Below are positions 29,301 to 36,500 of a stretch of 39,334 nucleotides of DNA, in pieces. The translations under genes and the position numbers were made by a program. Each line of letters opens with the position of its first letter. Positions within the stretch are counted from its first letter, which is position 1. Below the pieces are notes generated by a model. It was not told the DNA's origin, made no database searches, and was given only the letters and a program-made list of their open reading frames with translations. Source of the stretch: a virus. The stretch lies in IMG/VR virus record IMGVR_UViG_3300004369_000574, positions 1 to 39,334 of that record; one strand, 5' to 3'.

Positions 29301-32300
29301 TGTTTGATCCTGCCCAGTTTAAAAACATAGGTGAATACATTTTTAAGAAGTCTTCGTTAGAATATGTACCTTCTCTAAAGAAGCCAGGCATAATTTCGTA
29401 TTCGTTAATAGGAACTTCGCTAGAAAGTTTAATGTTGTTATAAATTCTTTGTTCAAATTCAAGCATCAACTGATCTCTAAAATCAGTTAAGCCATATTCT
29501 TCGCTGTAGTCTCCATAGAGGGTTGTATACGAACCATCGTGTCCTTGAATAACATAAACGGGTGTTGAATAGTTTGTTGCTAATATTACTTGTGGTATAA
29601 ACTTAGGATACAATCCCAACTTAGTTGGAGTGTTTGGAACATATGAACCATATGTTTGATTGTATTCTTTGATCGTAATTACATCATTTGGCTGTAACAA
29701 TACAGTTACATTTAATGATGGAGAAGTTGTAGAAACTGTATAGTCTCTGTCTTTAATTAGTTGTGTAGTTACCTGAGTACCTTGAACCGTTCTGGTAAGA
29801 TATACCAATACACCGCTATAGTTTGCAGTTTCAAAATTATAAATTTTTGTTAAAGGATAAACTGATTCTTGTAAAGCATTAGCAAACGTATAGTTGTTTG
29901 ATTGATATGGTGCTTGAGAGGGCATCATATCACTCCAGAAGAAAGGCTCAATTTCTGATTTAGCAGATGTTACTGCGTCTAATGTTTGATCCAGTATGTA
30001 GGATGCAGAAAATCGCTGTTCCCAATCAATGTCTGATGCAGTCTTAACTAAAAGTTGTTTGTATTGTACATATGACTCACTATTAAATTGCAACGCATCA
30101 AAAATATTATGCTCTGATTTGCGTGAGAACGTTCCTGGTAACACAAGTGAGGCAGAGTTTTGAATAATCTTAGTACCATATGATACAAGATTTCCTAAAT
30201 CTCTATAATTATTAGATCCAAAAATTGCACCTTGAATGCTTGGTGCATTTACAAAGATGTTTTGGTATTGTGATCTTATGTCACCGATATTAACTGTGGT
30301 TAAATCTCCATTAAATGGATTGTTATTCAAGTTAATAGGTATGCCATAATATGCAGTGTCACTAACTTGATCACTTAATAGTAAAATTTGAATAGGTGTA
30401 TCGTCAACAGGTGCTGTGTTTAAGGTGACAACCGTAGTCTTATCTGTACTAGTAACAACATAATCTGTTGGCAACACAAAGACGTTGTTTATATAAACTT
30501 GTATTCTAGGCCATTTAGCAGTATTGTCTGGATCTTCAGGTAAAACAGCAATATCACAAGTGAACTGGGCCGTGGTCCCTTTTGTATATTCTAGTTCAAA
30601 TATTTGATATTGAACTGAGGGGGCAACTGCTGTTTGCCAACCCAATTCTCTTGTAAAGTCTGCATTGGTTGTGTAGTCGTACACGTAACCAGTATTAACT
30701 TTTTGTTCTATCGGCTCGGTGCCTGTTACATAAGAAAAACTTTGACTGTTCAGTGCTACGTCAAAACTAATATCACCCACATTGTCTATATTAGAATAAC
30801 TAAGAGGGAAACCTAATACAGTGTCGTTTGCGCCTGTACCAATTCCATATGCAAATAATTTATTGCCTATAAATGATGTACCTTGATAATAGTCAGCATC
30901 ACCGAATGAAATACCGTTGTTATCAAATACATCAAACAACGGTGCTTGGTTAACAGTTAGTTTTTGTTGTGCTTCTGACCAGTACTGACCATCAAACCAA
31001 AAAGTTGAACCCTGATAGTTGTATCCTCTTAGTGATACGGTTTGATCATTTTCTTCAACTGGACTATCTTCTGATTCAGTCAATGTTATAACTGTTGGTC
31101 CACCAGTAGATAATTTTGAAAATCCTACTATCCAAATTTTATTTCTAACGCTAATGTTAGTATCGGCAGCAAAAACAATTCTTGCTCCCGAGAATAATGC
31201 ATATTGATCTACTGTGGTGTCACTACCTACAATAGATGAATTTATTGTTTCTGCAAAAGTTGTTGGACTAGCCCAAGAAACTTCTAATATAGTATTGCTA
31301 CCAACTATATCAATACTGTCGATTTGTGTATTTGTTGGTAAAACATTTGTTGAGTCTGTGATATACATTCCAACTTGAAATGCAGTATATACATTTGACG
31401 TTGGTACAGTAATCGTAGTTGTAGTATTAGAAGTCACTGCACTAATTGTAGCAGTATAATCCGTGTACGTTTCAACATCTGGATAGTAAGACTGTTGATT
31501 TGCTACTTTTGTAAATGCATTTGTTGTTCTTGTATCAATAAAATCGACTGGGTTTTTAGAAGCCGCTCCTGAATTAAAAAGTTTTAAGTTTGGATAAAAC
31601 TCAATGATAGGACGTTTTGCTTTATTTGTACCTGTTGCGTAGGTTGTAATAATAGTTGGGTCTTCGTTATATTGTGCTGTAGCATTAATAACTTCAATGT
31701 GAAACCATCTGTTTGATCTAGACCAAGCATTATTATTAATAGAGTTTCTAGCAATAGTAATGTAATCAGGATCGACAGGTATAAAAAGTTCTGTATCAAA
31801 ATTACCAATCGAATATGGAAGAGTATCGTATGGAATATAATTGGCGCCAGTAAAATCTTCTGGACACAATAATTTATCAACAGGAACAAGTTCAATACTT
31901 GTACCTACTCCCTCTACATAATATTCCCCATTCAAATAACTAGAAGGAACTACATCTCCGTCAAACTGTACTTTTAATCCGTTAGTAAATACTACTCCGT
32001 TTGTTGATGTAAATGTTTGTTGTCCTAAAATGTCTTCGTTGACGTTTAGTGTGTTTGTTAAATTGCTTTCAATTAATCTAATAACACCAACTTTATTTGG
32101 ATTAACTCCATCCTGATAATACAATGTATCTAGTAACGCTGACAAGTATGGAATTTGTAAAATAATACCGTCTGCACTTCTATAAAAATCTAAACCAATA
32201 TATTCTGTACCGTATATTACAGTAATTTTTTCTTCTGTAGGAATAACGCCTGACGGTATTAATCTAATTGTTGGGTCTGTAGGATCTCCTACATATGTAA

Positions 32301-33582
32301 TAGTATAAAAGTTTTCTGATACTGCCGAGTAAAAACCTTCTTCAAACAATCCTTCATTTACATTTGCTACCATTTCGCCTGTGCCAGCAAGTAGTGGTAA
32401 CGTAATGCCACCTAAAGTTTCACTAATAGTAAATGTAGTTGAAGATATAATATCTTTTACATAATAAATTTTGTCTACACTTAATCCACCTAACAACGGT
32501 AGACCATCTGGCTGAGTAAAAGTAACTGTTTGGTTTTCAATTAAGCCTGAAGTATCGCCTGATGCTAATACTAGTTGTGACGTTGTTGTTTGATCAATTG
32601 ATAGTGTCACTGGTGCTACAATTTCAGGAGACACTAAGTTTACATCATAGTTTGCACCGTTCTCATCAAAAAATGCCTGTACATAACCTATTTCATCTGG
32701 ATCTTCTGTATCATAAAACATCACTGTTAAACCGTCTAGTGATGTTACTCCATCAATGCCCCCAATCTCAGATAACAATTTTCCGTTTATGTTTTCAAAC
32801 AGTTCCTTTGTTGCAACATCGACTGTGTTGTTACCTGGGAAAACAAATTGATCTTGTGCCGAACGACTAGGTACAGTAAATGTTACGTAGCCTTGATTAG
32901 CACCGTTATTAGATACGCCTAATATATCTCTTGTATATTGATTGCCATCGTATCCAGTTACTCCGGGTACACCTTGAATCCAAAAACCTGTTTCTTGGTT
33001 AACTGCAAATCTGTATGTTCCGCCACGTAGTAATGTAATTGTAGGGTTAAGAGATCCTGATGCCGCGCCTGATGGTCGAATATTATATACTTGAGGTAAA
33101 TCTGATACAATGTAATCGGTTTCTGCAAACACTGTAGCACTTGCCACAGTAACAACAGGAGGACCTTCTGGTATCCAATAGTATTCATTGAAATTAATTA
33201 ATTTATCTAAATTAGTAAACGAATCCCATGAATAAAATTCACTTTGAAATAATTTAGAATTATCAAGTGTTACTGAGCCTTTTAATTTTAACGCATCAAT
33301 GATTCCAGGATATGTTACAAAGTCTTGTGCGACAGATTGATTATTTCTTAAAAAAGCAACGCCCGGGGCTAATTGATAATCTGTTCTTGTTTTTGTAGGC
33401 TCTGTTACATAGAAATCTTTTGCATTGACACCGTAACCAAATTTGCTACCCACATAACCTTGCAGTGTTTCATTTTTTGGTGGGTTAACTAATTGGTCAA
33501 GGGTTGCACCCAAAAACTCTGCGTTTGAGGGAGTTTTGAATATTTCTGGTAGAAACTCAAGTGTTCTAATTCTATGACTCAT
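14314..33582 (-). CDS. Giant virion tail/baseplate protein, 6,422 residues
   Basis: An uninterrupted frame of 19.3 kb from ATG 33582, with an AAAGGT ribosome-binding sequence, directly behind the gp6-like gene. The opening (RIRTLEFLPEIFKTPSNAEF, LGATLDQLVNPP, GYGVNAKDFYV, DYQLAPGVAF) is one I recognise from very large structural proteins of T4-like cyanophages at the same map position. Later parts include an FG-GAP-type beta-propeller (about residues 2390-3080), GGSGYTEPP/NPGSGYAVLP beta repeats (about 3793-3855, one more near 4565), an FPINGVITIDEEQIGY segment (near 3770), a BNR/Asp-box-like propeller (about 4850-5272), and 14 copies of a roughly 70-residue repeat centred on GGI-x-x-GxxYYV. 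No signal peptide; Thr/Asn/Gly-rich, few cysteines. Probably a baseplate-anchored giant fibre or adhesin, perhaps filling the place of T4 gp7 and neighbours by gene order. Assembly role is inference. Confidence 0.95.
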   Translation of the reverse strand: MSHRIRTLEFLPEIFKTPSNAEFLGATLDQLVNPPKNETLQGYVGSKFGYGVNAKDFYVTEPTKTRTDYQLAPGVAFLRNNQSVAQDFVTYPGIIDALKLKGSVTLDNSKLFQSEFYSWDSFTNLDKLINFNEYYWIPEGPPVVTVASATVFAETDYIVSDLPQVYNIRPSGAASGSLNPTITLLRGGTYRFAVNQETGFWIQGVPGVTGYDGNQYTRDILGVSNNGANQGYVTFTVPSRSAQDQFVFPGNNTVDVATKELFENINGKLLSEIGGIDGVTSLDGLTVMFYDTEDPDEIGYVQAFFDENGANYDVNLVSPEIVAPVTLSIDQTTTSQLVLASGDTSGLIENQTVTFTQPDGLPLLGGLSVDKIYYVKDIISSTTFTISETLGGITLPLLAGTGEMVANVNEGLFEEGFYSAVSENFYTITYVGDPTDPTIRLIPSGVIPTEEKITVIYGTEYIGLDFYRSADGIILQIPYLSALLDTLYYQDGVNPNKVGVIRLIESNLTNTLNVNEDILGQQTFTSTNGVVFTNGLKVQFDGDVVPSSYLNGEYYVEGVGTSIELVPVDKLLCPEDFTGANYIPYDTLPYSIGNFDTELFIPVDPDYITIARNSINNNAWSRSNRWFHIEVINATAQYNEDPTIITTYATGTNKAKRPIIEFYPNLKLFNSGAASKNPVDFIDTRTTNAFTKVANQQSYYPDVETYTDYTATISAVTSNTTTTITVPTSNVYTAFQVGMYITDSTNVLPTNTQIDSIDIVGSNTILEVSWASPTTFAETINSSIVGSDTTVDQYALFSGARIVFAADTNISVRNKIWIVGFSKLSTGGPTVITLTESEDSPVEENDQTVSLRGYNYQGSTFWFDGQYWSEAQQKLTVNQAPLFDVFDNNGISFGDADYYQGTSFIGNKLFAYGIGTGANDTVLGFPLSYSNIDNVGDISFDVALNSQSFSYVTGTEPIEQKVNTGYVYDYTTNADFTRELGWQTAVAPSVQYQIFELEYTKGTTAQFTCDIAVLPEDPDNTAKWPRIQVYINNVFVLPTDYVVTSTDKTTVVTLNTAPVDDTPIQILLLSDQVSDTAYYGIPINLNNNPFNGDLTTVNIGDIRSQYQNIFVNAPSIQGAIFGSNNYRDLGNLVSYGTKIIQNSASLVLPGTFSRKSEHNIFDALQFNSESYVQYKQLLVKTASDIDWEQRFSASYILDQTLDAVTSAKSEIEPFFWSDMMPSQAPYQSNNYTFANALQESVYPLTKIYNFETANYSGVLVYLTRTVQGTQVTTQLIKDRDYTVSTTSPSLNVTVLLQPNDVITIKEYNQTYGSYVPNTPTKLGLYPKFIPQVILATNYSTPVYVIQGHDGSYTTLYGDYSEEYGLTDFRDQLMLEFEQRIYNNIKLSSEVPINEYEIMPGFFREGTYSNEDFLKMYSPMFLNWAGSNRINYKTQQGYSSTNQFSYNYTAAGNKLTNTPVYQGYWRGLYKYFYDSFQPNTAPWEMLGFANMPDWWTDRYGPAPYTSNNDILWADLEAGYIWNNGDPITDEKVARPGLSKIIPVDAQGNLRSPMDAIIGQYNSNTFRRDWKVGDVASAELSYRRSSTWPFDLIKLFALTKPAQLFNLAVDLDNYKYNTEFKQYLVDNRTHLIINDIQVYGSGTPKTSYLNWIVDYEKVRGVDATTSLTDLFNNLDVRLIYRLAGYSDKTLLKFFVEKGTPNSNNASLLIPDESYAVLLHDNQPEDTIKYSAVVLQITNDGWRVYGNSQSQAFFVIDKPVNNGNNRQITVDEITVKIPNEFTTSATQETLVPYGTIFYTPQEVATFLAGYSSYLRRKGMVFDEIDSGVEINWDFITKEFLYWSQTGWENGSIITLNPAAQNLKINRESQIVQPLTVTQNNFILNQNLYPIKTSDLAITRLDTEFNVKTLNSGDAMSYLQVNLSNFEHGIVFDNVTVFNDVIYNLITGLRQNRIYMRGVKTAEWNGTMFASGFILNQDNIEPWAVGKKYAKGMIVTYKNKYWTALKTIQPASKFQETEWLVTDYNEIQKGLLPNSSTRSYEQTLYYNTNTANLEQDADQLSFSLIGYRPRDYLALVDLTDITQVNVYKNLIKNKGTPNAVSAFKGATLPQGGIDYDVYENWAILSGQFGGTLNSNFVDFKVNQSKLTGNPGIVSITNGTPTPGAMQEVSIHNLYNYARPITDPNVLLTTNSSYADSLYPTAGYVNYDDVRMASYTYAGLRRARNSKDLGVPIRAFYVRDYAWIANFKEKWRVFTWKPVSRVTGAQFLGEKITQIRFEDRHNLKKLDTICFINVSPEIDGYYVAIAIVDAFTININLTLRDAQPVQVTNSGLGLTFISQRVAKPSNIPDTDLLEAEFTKNTVWVDEGENGDWAVYRKSINYTQLNELDRADGISFGSAVAYGPRMGYLIGDADVGKVYRYGYNETTNNFDEDTGSLLTGGISFGTSLSASDNMYIVSEPTGTPNLHIYTLNNTILTDDIVEYQPAISVPSGVGTDVVISKDKNWIFAGYPSDNKVYIYRKQRIPFEAGFFVVGQTYEITEVGDTDWESIGAVEGKTGITFIATGVGSGTGIANQVTYNTTPIIIDGATQGAVAGDNFGFSVSTDYNGDTLAVGAPYKTGTSNLTNFGNGYIYQRLIQNIESQYTNGEDQYQQFPIAFTPTVTSSSATVVASNYITLASTTGMNVNDPVVFDGADFGDSGISSSTVYYIEDIVGNTISLKTTRSTTTPVTLTDTPSVTFTAYVQSEAITAKVNGTIVNDNNYAVLGTNLRYYSILRAGDILTVESNEFQWAQTVDAPNTNRVGIQFGYDTAITNSANEILFGAPGEIVENGEETIDGAVHRYTDAGAKYGSVLGTEECSLTTSRVLLINGYRIPLAGGSNAQQVATQINNNGITNITASASDNKLILSTISPGLSVINEKLKLQQTDDELFAELGISLYTETQTILPPHGKSRTLFGSTIKFNDRDSVVISAPASTRYLGTTFDFVDDENLHNDTVFDNNATRFVDDYPNAGAVYMFDYLANYNGSLADPGQFVYAQHCNSLDENYGYQPYYGTALDFNDNQVVIGTPNYSYTDISGQINVYRNSTGLKDWGIYRESAPIVDIEKIQNVQLYSAETNNTLVNFDYPDPMQNKLLGAIRQNLDYVSNIDPATYNSDGGRVRSSGMTWGVNQVGQMWFDTSKVRWMNYHQNDVTYNSRYWGRVFPGSDVYVCTWIESNVPPNGYTGRGTPKDITQYVIESKLNASGVVTPMYYYWVRNSNIINQQIGKTLSDRTLQDYIINPKNTGIPFFAPLLPNTFALYNAQPFLNANDSVLHVGFATGLSDDQPHQEFNLIRTNSADDFLPGLPKFGPETATNRPEGLYDRMLDSMSGVDEVGGVVPNPYLPKAVQSGVLARPRQSFFFNRFFALKNYLEYANIILAQYPIAETRREASFLFQTGEYYNTTDYWEYINWWLPTPSTEVQYNNNTKSTQTVAIYADLAKLNVARNTIVTVDENGEGKWEMYRYDGTGVWTRIGLENGTIKFKTYLWDYAAGKTGFGDNFFDTASFDEYPSEETRWIVRALNEQIYIDELVEHRNKSLIILFEYINSETDESQNYLPWLNKTSLVDVTHTIRELKPIENFQSDNQEFLAGYLNEVKPYHVVIKDFLFKYTGTDVYQGEVTDFDLPAQYNSSTGQYITPELVYQGADSDSQFLYTNPIWSLPQYTNWFNNYGVSLTGQTDYEITSLGAYITLGSTFLIVDNAQGFPINGVITIDEEQIGYAYVDRALNLLGGLSRGINDTTPVAHIPGAKIFINLPPIVVLDGGSGYTEPPKVTAYIDTSIYPEPREEAQLEAVMSVDDVISVKVVNPGSGYAVLPEIRIDPSQQLFFTLEDVNSSLHTIRLFAPNLQTGDIIKYVADPDGGTIDRLVDGQWYYINVLEIVPTTIVALYSSYRDAVKETNRIEFTAGSTDGNFALNLGARATAISSAYPIRENNTTVRFDRTTYNSQISDWEEGTFYGSFFAGSYFNSENVASSSIDLQSTQPPIDSLLASAQGVVFEVANAENNHQVTWSSFVRKVELTEDANNAVRLDPYDENNGELNSSGSTIGFYVGMPIKFTGATIGGIIADQVYYVDSIINITDFTISETEGGSTLPLTDGTAGSAGMSCIVGEVLDTAVLTLNYPGLLTATATTKDINTITIPQSAIGTGGTDRFYIGIPLFFTGNVFGGIIEDDVYYVTTVVDNENITISADPNPVKTTVEGTTATTDIITVQNTTGFSVNDPIIFNTMVDASGNPLTSYGGIESGALYYVNEIVSSTELKIATQVNRTPLVLTTVSTGSALLTNQKDVLQLTTATGAMTMNVSLPVAPGQIDGQLFTMYDTSSYYTDIDSGVLTDTIQRTAYATIAGDVAEDTNDRIALSMQDKGTYNFYINMPVVFDATQGGITSGTVYYVTEFSDPEDDSTFIEVDCSSTSSSTNQITCVDTSSLWIGMPIIFSGVGLGGIVIGTEYYVKAIVDATHFTLTEVAGGTTFILRADNGPMAGVGSPYIRVSATPGGAPVTLTDTAIAMTLTQKPQAIAEFDIGFILGGYRAVISTAGSGYALTNKITISGDEVGGTSPANDVTLIVNTIDTNGAITSLIIEGDPNDIVKNYYFKILNATQVEVYSDPLMTVPVSGIGFPFKGFTTANVTGCTSGSDKITLDDVSGFSDNDAVVFMGTVPTNTIDVETSTTYYITDIDTVTNEVQVSDTPNGTPVNVVTTIALTDLTLSKAGSYAFLPEPFYFNQSIVKYLNRVYRCVISNNDTEFVIGKWEEIGSGDRLLNALDRVEGFYAPDINMPGTDLTQLFEGITYPNSVYLGNAFAPEDQFEVDTILKDQPFYPTGVEIRSVLWDGTTYLGASNLENYSGVLRSKSGSSWGVNKVSNVPVGLTDLTRGNGLYVMTSTNTATPVFRSNDGITWTTNGWFTPYGKLPYDTNPYDSTSLSIAAIPLNSVGYGAGFFIGAGQSIVQSSDTYIWTERKTYDSIFQVSLNGVSYGVASGYTGFVAVGKGLRWDYTGPEAQLVDTNIIAYSFDTEGQFWQDGPSFTPLGLNGVDSNGFYILAVGEDGIIYQSDNGGSWIGLRETSCVSINEPLDILNVNATIGFATGARVSVTESFGGLTAGDAYYIDVLSATQIQFYTDSGLTSLVTLLDDSIPEQTRMYHLDPTLSNTLYDIKYANSMWMAVGANGQIQTSTDMYSWTQQTSNTTYDLRGIEYNADDNMWVVVGDNNIIIESDDDGITWTDSSFFTIAEPIYDVKGADFPYGYGPEELVPGLVKDNLTMTVTTRPGTNWDVTQYSHTGFNVVTREVYPETEFQTEYSFENYAQYPAQINLQTIDHTTGLGTGLATSEYTVDWINKTITLDNPLPFFPLTGLRIDVYEVGNGNQLVKGSSDTDVIREVEETGFDDIYLNANYSAPRFQGSGLIRTGSHSIEVEAIETSSTGDTITFVDVSDFVQNDPITFQGVVFGGIADETTYYVKSISTATNSITVSETYSTSTGLAGPVKSLTDATGSMICNIQTGTGTVWTDPVVNHNGQRLVLGKTNTISRTKASNNAITTGTTAGLIVGSRIIFAADMFGSDITPNQYYYIKSIVDGNEFTISETLGGPVVTLSNASGISTYVTNDYAIGIQPNGIQAKLILAAPGSYNNEDDYFVYSFFGETGGTQYGYTLPEIAEFVGNGSQASFELPNFNGDENPYNAIVEINGLRQTASAYEINPGSNTILFLSPPANGAKISVLTYNSTDRQYLTSQYGIAGLSGGVFTTVAVTSTTHQEGTFDEDTPNIETYDQDTPTVVAYDELLNYLTCADTSALIVDEPIVFIAPTIGGISEGFTYYILEILDSTTFTISTTPGGTPVTVTTDTGTMVGTSNAITVAPIANIETDINEPLARTRALGTNVTTNVVTFQSTTGFIPDQTLILQGIPFGGLEAGTVYFIESVISLTEATLKDQTGAQINLTSTASGNMPATSGGNDTTRITTAYPHAYGDNQLASIDGCVGAEELNGNNYYVKVIDQYRFDIYDEPWTASVTGTNYPVTGITTWVENGYTWRQGTFFILTTTATATSTPNTNWITVESTADLVVNNPIIFTQQGQEAGATLLGGIEQGVTYYVKQIINNTNFTIGLTRDATVEVALSADTGLMNVTQWEQNNVERLWVTVNGLRVPASKLRMREDNEISILTEIEPGDLVIVTSMIPHSTPNEEIYLNSVNYVGEQSIYRANTQSRTWLTQPIYDLSTSVYVYDLSRVTDTLIQNEIAPTPVDNIYSIGLYADKNLLTGVTVVNTTLGVTLDQNSFEVVVESMSPVLKITGNANINAGDSLKITTLVGNTLYIAGEQIKFDSVDFETNSVTGLQRGANGTPQINYIPVYTEVFSLLSSNLMPEEDYDQTWNSYNFNTVEGDPLQISETDPAQFLHTDIT
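15140..21430 (-). repeat. Twelve tandem-type GGI/YYV protein repeats in the giant gene
   Basis: The protein shows a recurring unit of about 65-85 residues: a start such as ITVxSTxGLxVNDPIIF, then GGIxxGxxYYVKxI, then FTISxTxGGxxVxLTxxTGxM. The YYV-type centres fall near 21275, 20960, 20740, 20320, 20135, 19475, 18175, 17125, 16795, 16055, 15765 and 15235. Two further copies lie apart, near 32465 and 25485, making 14 in all. Copies at 20320 and 20135 abut; others are separated by propeller or linker sequence. DNA identity between copies is low, so they are old. They look like small beta domains strung along a fibre. Confidence 0.8.
17770..19030 (-). other. BNR/Asp-box-like beta-propeller segment of the giant protein
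   Basis: Residues about 4850-5272 contain repeated S-x-D-x-G-x-x-W-type boxes: RSNDGITWTTN, QSSDTYIWTER, QSDNGGSWIGL, TSTDMYSWTQQ and ESDDDGITWTD. Each is preceded by a hydrophobic strand such as YVMTSTN, GFFIGAGQS, FYILAVGEDG, MWMAVGANG or MWVVVGDNN. Asp-box repeats of this kind form propellers in sialidases and many carbohydrate-binding or surface proteins. One GGI/YYV repeat (near 18175) is inserted between blades. A role in binding host surface sugars is possible, by inference. Confidence 0.75.
24340..26420 (-). other. FG-GAP/integrin-type beta-propeller segment of the giant protein
   Basis: Residues about 2390-3080 repeat a blade pattern of FG-S, two hydrophobic strands, then GAP or similar and a YxY/YIY strand: ISFGSAVAYGPRMGYLIGD, ISFGTSLSASDNMYIVSEP, NFGFSVSTDYNGDTLAVGAP, IQFGYDTAITNSANEILFGAP, LFGSTIKFNDRDSVVISAP and YYGTALDFNDNQVVIGTP. 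This is the order seen in FG-GAP propellers of integrin alpha chains and microbial adhesins. I count six or seven blades by eye, with one GGI/YYV repeat inserted near 25485. Confidence 0.75.
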
Positions 33583-33592
33583 TTACATACCT

Positions 33593-36500
33593 TTAAGACT
33601 TTAGTGTTTCTGGCGTTAAGGCTGCCACAACAACAATGTCATTAGTAGTTGCCGCATTAGCAAATATTTCGTACGGTTTGCATTTGATTTCATACAAGTC
33701 CCCAAATTGTGATTCTGGATCGTTTGGAACTAACACTACTGAACTTAAATACTCACCTAATTCTTCATGTAAATATGCACTCAATTCAGAGAAAAAGAAC
33801 GTGTCTCCAAAATTCCAATAATTAATATCAAAATATGAGTCCATAGCCGTTAACACTGCACTTCTGATCTCACTATTACTTGCATTGGTGTTTGTTGCTT
33901 TTACTACTTTTATAGTTGCTTGTAAAGAAGGATCTGCCTTAGCACCAAACAAAGGTTTAAACGTGACACTATTTAATATCACTGAATCTGATAACATTTT
34001 ATAATCTTGTATCTGTGGATATTCTGCACTCAATTGACTAAGAGTTGGCTCTGTTGGTTTTTTAACAGTATTCGTAGTGTCTTTGATCCAATTTTGGTAG
34101 TCTGTGTAATAAGCATTAGTTACCAAATACATATCAATAATATTAGTAGTAGCAGGATCAATGCGTGTTGTGTTATTTGCATTGTGTCGATATTGGAACG
34201 ATAAGCCTTGTCTTCCTGGCTTAACTGAATAGTCTGTTTGTTCTACTAACACATAAAAAGGTGTTACTACAGTAGGATCTTGTACTGTTTGATAGAATTT
34301 ATTTTCTGTATACGCATAGAATAATTCTCCTTCAGGGTATTCATATTTTACAACTTCGATTTGACTCTTTGTTGCAAAATTATAAACAATGTCTGAACTA
34401 GGAACAATAATTTCTCTTGTCAAATTGACAGGGTCAGTTATGGTTCTAAAGAATACATACACACCTATATTAGCACCGTTATTAACATAACCTGTGATGT
34501 CGTTAAAGAAATCAGGATCTAAAATTAACTGCCGATTGTTTACATCTGTTGCCGCAACTTCAACTTGGAAATCATTTACATAACCGTCGCTTTCAACAGT
34601 TTGTCCTAAAATATTAACTTTAGTGTCTGCACCTAATGCATTGGTGGAACCAAATTGTGGATTAATACCTAATACACTAATAAAATCCTGTATAATTTTT
34701 CCAGTAAACGGATCGTATACCAGTTCATTTGGACTAAACGTAAAACGAATGTCGTCTGCACTACCAAAATAATAGGTAAGTGACTTGTATGTTACAGTGT
34801 ATCTGTTATTACCTAAACTTGTAAACTTGACAAAATAGTTTGGATCAGTAAATGTACTAATCGACCAGCGTTCTTGGTTTATTAATTTAGAATTATTGAA
34901 TACTAAAGTAAAATCTTGTTGTAATTCTATTTTTAAAATACATTCTTGTATAATCTGAGGTGATAACGAATTGTCAAATACTGGAATAATTTGTGACAGT
35001 ATTACGCCGTCAGGTACATAACCATTTAATGTAACTGGGCCTTGTCCGTTTGCGAATGTTCCTTGACCGTTGTTATTACCATCGTCAACAATGTTTAATA
35101 CAGTTGACCAAATATATGTAGAGTCGCCGGGTCCTGGCACTCCTACTTTTAATCTATTTTCGCTAGTAAAATAATACCCAGTTGGTGCAGTGAATTTTAA
35201 TATTGAACCAGCAGTAACATATTTTGCATTTGTTGTTGTAAATGTGCCTAGGGGCGCCGGATTTTCTACTTCTCCGGTAAGTGAATATAAGTAACCGGTT
35301 TCATGTGTAGAATCAACCGAACTTACTTTCCAATATAATGCAGGATCACCTGTGCCTGGATATGCGTATCTAGGGTAATTTTGAATATAATATTGTGTCG
35401 CTCTATTCAGTGCTAAAACAGAGGCTAAATCGTCTGTAAAAAACTGAATGATGTCACTTGTGTTTTGTACTTGTAATGTGAGGAATCCGTCAGTATCAGA
35501 TTGATATAGTGCTCCGTCAGCGCCAAAAGAATTTGTACTAGAATATTTTCCTGTTGGATCTAATAAATCTAAATTTTTAGAAACACCAATAGAACTTCTG
35601 TTTACTGCTTTAGATTTAATAATAGAATTATACAGCGTATAAGGGAAGTTAGTGTAATCTTCTCCGTTTACCATTCTATTTTGAGTATAGTATCTTGTTG
35701 GGGCACGTTGCTTAATAGAATCTAAAGACTCTCTAGCCTGTGCATTAGACACTGTAAGAGGTAACGTCAATGAAACAGTTAATGTTTCTCGTCTACCTTT
35801 TCTGCTAATGTATGTCATTGTAACCGAAATACCGTTCATTTCAGAAGGATCAATTTGATATGTCATTGCATTACTTGATCTTACATATGCTCTAAAATTA
35901 CCAACAGGTATTTTTGAAAATACACCATCGCCAAATACATAAGTTACTTGGTCATTAGTACGTGAATTTACAGAAAATATATTTTTGTTTGATGATTCTG
36001 TTTGCAAGTATGCATCCGAATAAACATTATCAACTTGTTTCCACAACGTCCTAGTAGTGTCCGAGTTTAATTGATATAACCAAGTATCAGTTTGATTGAT
36101 GCCAGGAATATCAATGTCTTGTGTTTCGTTTGCTATAGCCTGCTGAAATGTAAAATCGTTAGTTTGCAAAGTGCCTTGTTTAAAATAAAACATAAAGCCT
36201 GTGTTTGGACTTCCATATCCTAAACCATCGTTTCTTAGTAAAACGTTAAACATACCATTAGGGCTAGGTGGTATTTCGTATACATAATCTTCGTTTATTG
36301 ATGTTGCACTTACTAATTCAAAGTTCATTGATTGTGCATCGACCACTGACGTAAAGGGCACGATTGGCAAACTTCCTTCAGGAATACGCATTGTATATTC
36401 TGATGTTTGTACACCCATTATGTCTGATGAATTACCGGGTTTGCCTATTTTTTGTGAATCAATTAAAGTAGCATTTAAAATAGTATTAAATTGATCTACC

